9,604 nt of DNA, from positions 1 through 9,604 of the forward strand of contig DIWD01000024.1 in the NCBI GenBank assembly GCA_002428405.1. The letters are read 5' to 3'. Positions 6,316 to 9,604 of the stretch are shown one piece after another (position 1 is the stretch's first letter; each line of letters opens with the position of its first letter). Position numbers and translations under genes: made by a program. Below the pieces are notes generated by a model. That model had not been told where the DNA came from. It was given only the letters and a program-made list of their open reading frames with translations, and made no database searches. The stretch comes from a bacterium UBA6115 (lineage in GTDB: Bacteria; Bacillota_A; Clostridia; Christensenellales; Aristaeellaceae).

Positions 6316-7308
6316 ATGAAAACACGATATAGCAGGAGGATCATCCCTGTCATTGCGGCGGTGCTGCTGACAGGCGTTCTGGCGATGCCCGCGCCGGCCC
6401 TGGCAGCCCAGGCGCCGGTTCTGCTGGGCACAACAGAGCAGTTCGCGATTCTGGCAGGCTCTGCGATCACCAATACAGGGGATACCACAATCAGCGGGGA
6501 TGCCGGCGCGGATGTCGGGATATATCCCGGTACTTCGATTACGGGCACCGGGTCGATTACGCTGGCGCCGGGGGGCGAATACCACATTGCAGACGGGGTT
6601 GCGCAGGTAGCCAAGGACGACCTTGTGACCGCGTACGACGACGCCGCCGGAAGGCTGCCGGTCACCAGGATCGCCACCGAACTGGGCGGGCAGACCCTGT
6701 TGCCAGGCGTCTATGATTCGGCAGACGGTACGTTTGAGATTACCGGCACGCTGACGCTTGACGCGGGCGGTGACCCTGACGGCGTCTTTATCTTCCTGAC
6801 GGAATCAACGCTCATCACGGCGTCCAGCAGTGTCGTATCCCTCATCAACGAAGCCAGGTACTGCCGCGTGTTCTGGCAGGTTGGCAGCTCCGCCACGCTG
6901 GGAACGGACTCGACCTTTGTCGGCCACATCTTTGCGATGACCTCCATTACGGCCAACACCCGCGCCTTCATCCAGGGGCAGCTGCTGGCGCGAAACGGAG
7001 CGGTCACACTGGACACCAACACCATCGTCAATGGATTTTGCCCACCCGTCGCTACGCCCACCCCGGAAGTGACCGCGACGCCCGTGCCGACCGGGACGCC
7101 TGGACCGACTGCGACGCCTGGACCGACTGCGACGCCTGGACCGACTGCGACGCCCGGGCCCACTGTCTCGCCGACGACCCTTCCACCAACGGGCGACAGC
7201 ACCGATGGCATCACAACGCTTGGCATCATTGCGATGTGCACGGGCCTTGTGTTTGTCCTCGCCGGGATTTACCTGCACCTTATCAGGCAGAAAAAAACGA
7301 AGTCCTGA
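6316..7308 (+). CDS. Ice-binding-like (DUF3494) surface protein with LPPTG wall anchor
   Basis: This 330-residue protein is exported and probably linked to the cell wall. Residues 1-30 are a signal peptide (RR near the start, hydrophobic core, ALA at 28-30). Residues 37-237 are one DUF3494 beta-solenoid domain, recognised by FAILAGSAITNTG (43-55), SGDAG (60-64), LPGVY (129-133) and CRVFWQVGSSATLG (183-196). A Thr/Pro stalk (244-287) contains TPGPTA repeats. LPPTG (289-293), a hydrophobic helix (about 298-322) and a basic tail (RQKKTKS) form the sorting signal. Family members bind ice in cold-living microbes; in a likely gut or digester anaerobe an adhesive role fits better, but this is inference. 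The start follows AAGGG (6303-6307) by 8 bases. The class B-type sortase downstream is the likely anchoring enzyme. A near-identical paralogue begins at 8894. Confidence 0.9.
   Translation: MKTRYSRRIIPVIAAVLLTGVLAMPAPALAAQAPVLLGTTEQFAILAGSAITNTGDTTISGDAGADVGIYPGTSITGTGSITLAPGGEYHIADGVAQVAKDDLVTAYDDAAGRLPVTRIATELGGQTLLPGVYDSADGTFEITGTLTLDAGGDPDGVFIFLTESTLITASSSVVSLINEARYCRVFWQVGSSATLGTDSTFVGHIFAMTSITANTRAFIQGQLLARNGAVTLDTNTIVNGFCPPVATPTPEVTATPVPTGTPGPTATPGPTATPGPTATPGPTVSPTTLPPTGDSTDGITTLGIIAMCTGLVFVLAGIYLHLIRQKKTKS
7096..7167 (+). repeat. 18-bp tandem repeat coding for the TPGPTA stalk
   Basis: Three perfect copies of ACGCCTGGACCGACTGCG (7096-7113, 7114-7131, 7132-7149) are followed by one degenerate copy (7150-7167). 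Each codes for TPGPTA. The in-frame unit could expand or shrink by slippage and change the length of the stalk between the DUF3494 domain and the cell wall without breaking the gene. Confidence 0.9.
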
Positions 7309-7332
7309 CAAAGGAACAGAATGCCCGTTTCC

Positions 7333-7369
7333 ACACAGCCTGTACAGTTGACAGGCTGTGTCTGATTTT
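7333..7369 (+). terminator. Partial terminator between DUF3494 gene and sortase
   Basis: A perfect 11-bp stem (ACACAGCCTGT / ACAGGCTGTGT) with loop ACAGTTG is followed by CTGATTTTC, a short and interrupted T-run. It lies 24 bases after the substrate gene and before the sortase. Leaky termination would give much more substrate than sortase, as expected for an enzyme and its abundant wall protein. No promoter is visible between it and the sortase start. Confidence 0.7.
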
Positions 7370-7397
7370 CTGATCAATATAGGGGAGGCCTCCGCCG

Positions 7398-8441
7398 TTG
7401 CCGTATCCAGGGAAGAAGACAACAAACAGGGACAAAGCGGGCGAAACCACCTGGCGCCAGGGCTATTATCCCGAGCAGCCTGATATCTCGCATCAGCACA
7501 TTGCGAAGAACGACCCTGACTCCGTCCGCCGCAGACCTCCTGGCCGCAGGGAAAGCCGTTTCTGGCTGGTCATGCTGATATCGGGTATTGCGCTGCTTCT
7601 GGTTGCGGCGGGGCTGCTGATTCCTGTGATTTTGGCAAGGGTGAACCGGCAGAAAACGGAATCCGCGCTGCAAACCATTTACTATCAGACAGCCGCTCCG
7701 GTTATGACCGAGGTTCCTTCCCCTTCCGTAATTCCAACCGCCGCGGCTTTCGCGTCTGCCCTGCCCCAGGCGACAGCATCGCCGCTTCGTTCATTTGCCA
7801 CACGCGCCCCCTGGAAGGTCAATGTGACCAGGGACCGCTTCCTGTCCCTTCGAAGGATCAACAAGGATGTGGCCGGTTGGCTGACCATCAACGGCGTTCT
7901 TGATCTTCCCGTGGTGCAGCGCGACAACACCTATTATCTGACGCGTGATTTTTATGGGAAAACGAATTATTCCGGCACCCTGTTTCTGGATGAAAACTAT
8001 GATGTGGGCCCGCCCAGCGAAAACCTGCTCATCCACGGGCACAACATGCGCGACGGCTCCATGTTCGGGCGCTTGTACAGGTACAATGAAAAGGCGTTTT
8101 ACGCGGACCACTGGCTTGTCCGGTTTGAAACGCTCTATGAGCAGAGCGACTACGCTGTGTTCGCGGCTTTCACCACATCCAGCGACAGCGCTGACCCTTC
8201 CTACTTCCGCTATGCGTACAACCGCTTTGCCACGGATTCCGAGTTTACGGCGTTCATCGCTGCTGTCAGGAAACGCTCTGTGATCAGAAGCGGCCTGGAG
8301 GTACTGCCTACCGACAGGCTGATCATGCTTTCGACCTGCATGGACGGCGATCAGTACTTTGTTGTGATGGGCAGGAGGATCAGGGATGATGAAACCATCC
8401 CAGGCGTTGAGCTCATCTGCGTCCTCTCCGCTTACCAATGA
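7398..8441 (+). CDS. Class B-type sortase (wall-anchoring transpeptidase)
   Basis: This is a membrane-bound cysteine transpeptidase of 347 residues that should cut sorting signals and join surface proteins to peptidoglycan. The start is TTG, 9 bases after AGGGGAGG (7381-7388); the next in-frame Met is inside the membrane helix, so TTG is well supported. It has a basic cytoplasmic tail (1-54), one membrane helix (about 55-80) and a Pro/Ala/Ser linker (100-135). The sortase domain (140-347) has the long class B layout, with catalytic H215 in LLIHGHNMRDGSMFG (211-225) and C314 in LSTCMDGDQYFVV (311-323). The position where S. aureus SrtB has its catalytic Arg aligns with Tyr320; R326 and R327 lie nearby. 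It sits directly after an LPPTG protein, its likely substrate. Family assignment is strong; subclass and exact substrate are inferred. Confidence 0.9.
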   Translation: MPYPGKKTTNRDKAGETTWRQGYYPEQPDISHQHIAKNDPDSVRRRPPGRRESRFWLVMLISGIALLLVAAGLLIPVILARVNRQKTESALQTIYYQTAAPVMTEVPSPSVIPTAAAFASALPQATASPLRSFATRAPWKVNVTRDRFLSLRRINKDVAGWLTINGVLDLPVVQRDNTYYLTRDFYGKTNYSGTLFLDENYDVGPPSENLLIHGHNMRDGSMFGRLYRYNEKAFYADHWLVRFETLYEQSDYAVFAAFTTSSDSADPSYFRYAYNRFATDSEFTAFIAAVRKRSVIRSGLEVLPTDRLIMLSTCMDGDQYFVVMGRRIRDDETIPGVELICVLSAYQ

Positions 8442-8537
8442 TGCCGGCGAATAAAGGCAAGCTGACAATAAAACCATATGATCTCCCGCGGCATCAAGGG
8501 GACATGAAATTGAACGGAAAAATCCTGATGTTTTAAG

Positions 8538-8559
8538 AGCCCGGGTACTATTCGGGTTT
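8538..8559 (+). terminator. Weak hairpin after the sortase
   Basis: AGCCCG (8538-8543) pairs with CGGGTT (8553-8558), including one G-T pair, around a 9-base loop and runs into a pyrimidine-rich stretch TTTCTTCCC. Alone it would be a poor terminator, but it lies just upstream of a strong one and may add to it. Confidence 0.35.
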
Positions 8560-8578
8560 CTTCCCTTGCCTATCCATT

Positions 8579-8612
8579 GGCTGCCGTGTTTTTACAGGCA
8601 GCCTTTTGTTTT
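8579..8612 (+). terminator. Strong terminator closing the first DUF3494-sortase unit
   Basis: GGCTGCC (8579-8585) pairs with GGCAGCC (8597-8603). Inside, TGT/ACA adds three pairs beyond a bulged G, leaving a TTTT loop. The tail is TTTTGTTTT. It lies about 140 bases after the sortase stop and about 90 bases before the next promoter, so the second DUF3494 gene is probably a separate transcription unit. Confidence 0.85.
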
Positions 8613-8699
8613 GTAATGAAGCGTATGAAGATCGTTTTTTGGGCCAGCGGCAGGACTCAGGCGATCCTGTGCCGGTCCGCGCGGCATTGAATGACTGGC

Positions 8700-8728
8700 T
8701 TGACTTGACGGGACGGGGGAATTATACT
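8700..8728 (+). promoter_or_regulatory. Strong sigma-A-type promoter of the second DUF3494 gene
   Basis: TTGACT (8700-8705) and TATACT (8723-8728) have a 17-base spacer, identical in boxes and spacing to the promoter at 6121-6149. Transcription would start near 8735. Shared promoter and leader sequences suggest that the two surface proteins are controlled together. Confidence 0.8.
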
Positions 8729-8734
8729 GATATT

Positions 8735-8893
8735 TGCATTATTATGTACAACAAACAAGTGCGACGGGACCATGCAAGACGAACCCATTCCTGCCTTATT
8801 ACGATCCTGTAATCATGCAATTGCAAACATCCCAAAGACACCCCTTTATACTCAACCGGACAAAAGAGAATACAGGAGAGAAGGGCCGGATCA
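8735..8893 (+). promoter_or_regulatory. Long 5' leader of the second DUF3494 gene
   Basis: The leader is about 160 bases, close to copy 1 in length. Its first part (to 8809) and last 21 bases match copy 1, while the middle differs. The two short stems possible in copy 1 are broken here. TGCAATTGCA (8816-8825) is a perfect palindrome found only in this copy. The ribosome-binding site is within AGGAGAGAAGGG (8874-8885). Confidence 0.4.
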
Positions 8894-9604
8894 ATGAAAA
8901 CGCGATATAGCAGGAGGATCATCCCCGTCATTGCAGCGGTGCTGCTGACAGGCGTTCTGGCGATGCCCGCGCCGGCTCTGGCAGCCCAGGCGCCGGTTCT
9001 GCTGGGCACAACCGAGCAGTTCGCGGTCCTGGCGGGCTCTGCGATCACCAATACGGGGCCAACCACAATCAGCGGGGATGCCGGCGCGGATATCGGGGTA
9101 TATCCCGGTACTTCGATTACAGGCCTCGGATCGATTACGCTGGCGCCGGGGGGCGTATACCACATTGCGGACGCCGTTGCGCAGGCAGCCAAGGTTGACC
9201 TGGTGACCGCGTACGACGACGCCGCCGGAAGGCTGCCGGTCAGCAGGATCCCAACCGAACTGGGCGGGCAGACCCTGTCCCCCGGCGTCTATGATTCGGC
9301 AGACGGAACGTTTGGAATTACCGGCACGCTGACGCTTGACGCGGGCGGGGACCCTGACGGCGTCTTTATCTTCCTGACGCAGTCAACGCTCATCACGGCG
9401 TCCGGCAGCATCGTATCCCTCATCAACGAAGCCAGGTACTGCCGCGTGTTCTGGCAGGTTGGCAGTTCTGCCACCCTGGGCACGGGCTCGACCTTTGTCG
9501 GCCACATCTTTGCGATGACCTCCATTACGGCCAACACCCTCGCTTTCATCCAGGGGCAGCTGCTGGCGCGGGAGGGCGCGGTCACACTGGACACCAACAC
9601 CATC
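8894..9604 (+). CDS. Second ice-binding-like (DUF3494) surface protein, cut by window end
   Basis: The frame is open from ATG 8894 to the last base, giving 237 residues with no stop. It has the same signal peptide as the first copy (the first 44 residues are identical) and the complete DUF3494 domain up to LDTNTI. There are 19 differences in 237 residues and no gaps. Many remove charge: D56P, E88V, D101V, E141G, E163Q, D198G and R216L (copy 1 to copy 2); N227E goes the other way. NTGPTTISGD (53-62) is closer to the usual family motif than the NTGDTTISGD of copy 1. The stalk, sorting signal and any downstream sortase would lie beyond the window, so wall anchoring is only inferred from the paralogue. 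Confidence 0.9.
   Translation, partial: MKTRYSRRIIPVIAAVLLTGVLAMPAPALAAQAPVLLGTTEQFAVLAGSAITNTGPTTISGDAGADIGVYPGTSITGLGSITLAPGGVYHIADAVAQAAKVDLVTAYDDAAGRLPVSRIPTELGGQTLSPGVYDSADGTFGITGTLTLDAGGDPDGVFIFLTQSTLITASGSIVSLINEARYCRVFWQVGSSATLGTGSTFVGHIFAMTSITANTLAFIQGQLLAREGAVTLDTNTI

Larger units (their letters stand above)
6120..7026 (+). repeat. Direct repeat, copy 1: promoter, leader and DUF3494 gene
   Basis: This block matches 8699-9604. The first 111 bases (6120-6230 against 8699-8809) share 94 bases without a gap. A diverged middle of the leader follows. The last 21 bases before the start codon are identical, and the coding part aligns without any gap over 237 codons. The offset is 2,579 bases at the promoter and 2,578 at the start codon. 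The true right end is unknown because copy 2 runs out of the window. Confidence 0.9.
8442..8699. other. Intergenic stretch between sortase and second DUF3494 unit
   Basis: It contains two hairpins (listed separately) and no convincing gene. A 10-codon frame (8504-8536) preceded by AAGGGG ends just before the first hairpin; it is too short to judge. A 24-codon frame from ATG 8616 begins MKRMKIVFWASGRTQAIL, faintly like a flavodoxin N-terminus, but has no ribosome-binding site and may be a decayed fragment or chance. Confidence 0.35.
8699..9604 (+). repeat. Direct repeat, copy 2: promoter, leader and DUF3494 gene
   Basis: This is the partner of 6120-7026 and is cut by the window end. Start-codon context, promoter boxes and coding sequence are all kept. 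About 52 bases in the middle of the leader (8811-8861) have diverged from copy 1, and the sequence upstream of the promoter is unrelated. The conserved block therefore begins close to the -35 box. Confidence 0.9.

Noticed and set aside
6024..6332. Plus-strand frame through the first promoter and leader, with a similar frame at 8606-8812
   Set aside because: The two share residues only because the DNA is conserved. Differences fall at codon positions 1, 2 and 3 as 2, 8 and 8, so there is no third-position bias. Both start at TTG without a ribosome-binding site and run over the promoter boxes.
7096..7167. CRISPR-like or regulatory repeat array
   Set aside because: The units are head-to-tail with no spacers and are in frame inside the stalk of a surface protein.
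8504..8536. 10-codon frame with AAGGGG upstream as a leader peptide
   Set aside because: It is too short to tell from chance, the following hairpin is weak, and no gene immediately downstream would be regulated by it.
5897..9604. Mobile element carrying the repeated unit
   Set aside because: I see no transposase, integrase, terminal inverted repeats or target-site duplication. The repeat looks like a gene duplication.

Overview
The window looks like chromosomal DNA from a GC-rich, Gram-positive anaerobe of the Bacillota (class Clostridia), probably an uncultured gut, rumen or digester lineage. This rests on the purine-rich Shine-Dalgarno sites, the LPXTG-type surface protein with a class B sortase, the short U-tailed terminators and the close match of the sugar transporter to MglBAC. 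The genus cannot be told from the sequence. All supported genes lie on the + strand.

Region 1 (1-4043) is a galactose/glucose ABC importer operon: mglB (binding protein), a strong intrinsic hairpin, mglA (double ATPase), mglC (permease), and a 65-residue single-span membrane protein whose start codon overlaps the mglC stop. A GC-rich hairpin terminator closes the operon. MglB captures the sugar outside the membrane, MglC passes it across and MglA powers transport. The hairpin after mglB probably keeps MglB in excess over MglA and MglC.

Region 2 (4044-5896) is a single-gene unit: a sigma-A-like promoter, an M3-family zinc oligoendopeptidase and its own terminator.

Region 3 (5897-9604) is a cell-surface module. 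A strong promoter with a long leader drives an ice-binding-like (DUF3494) secreted protein that ends in a Thr/Pro stalk and an LPPTG cell-wall sorting signal. A partial terminator follows, then a class B-type sortase that starts at TTG. After two further hairpins, the promoter, leader and DUF3494 gene are repeated. The second copy is 218/237 residues identical to the first and runs off the window end. The likely job is sortase-anchored display of two closely related beta-solenoid surface proteins. In a host-associated anaerobe these are more likely adhesins or matrix proteins than antifreeze proteins.

The most interesting points are the duplicated DUF3494 unit with loss of surface charge in one copy, the conserved leader, the sortase with a tyrosine where the catalytic arginine is expected, and the small membrane protein coupled to mglC. 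No RNA genes, CRISPR arrays, insertion sequences or origins were seen.
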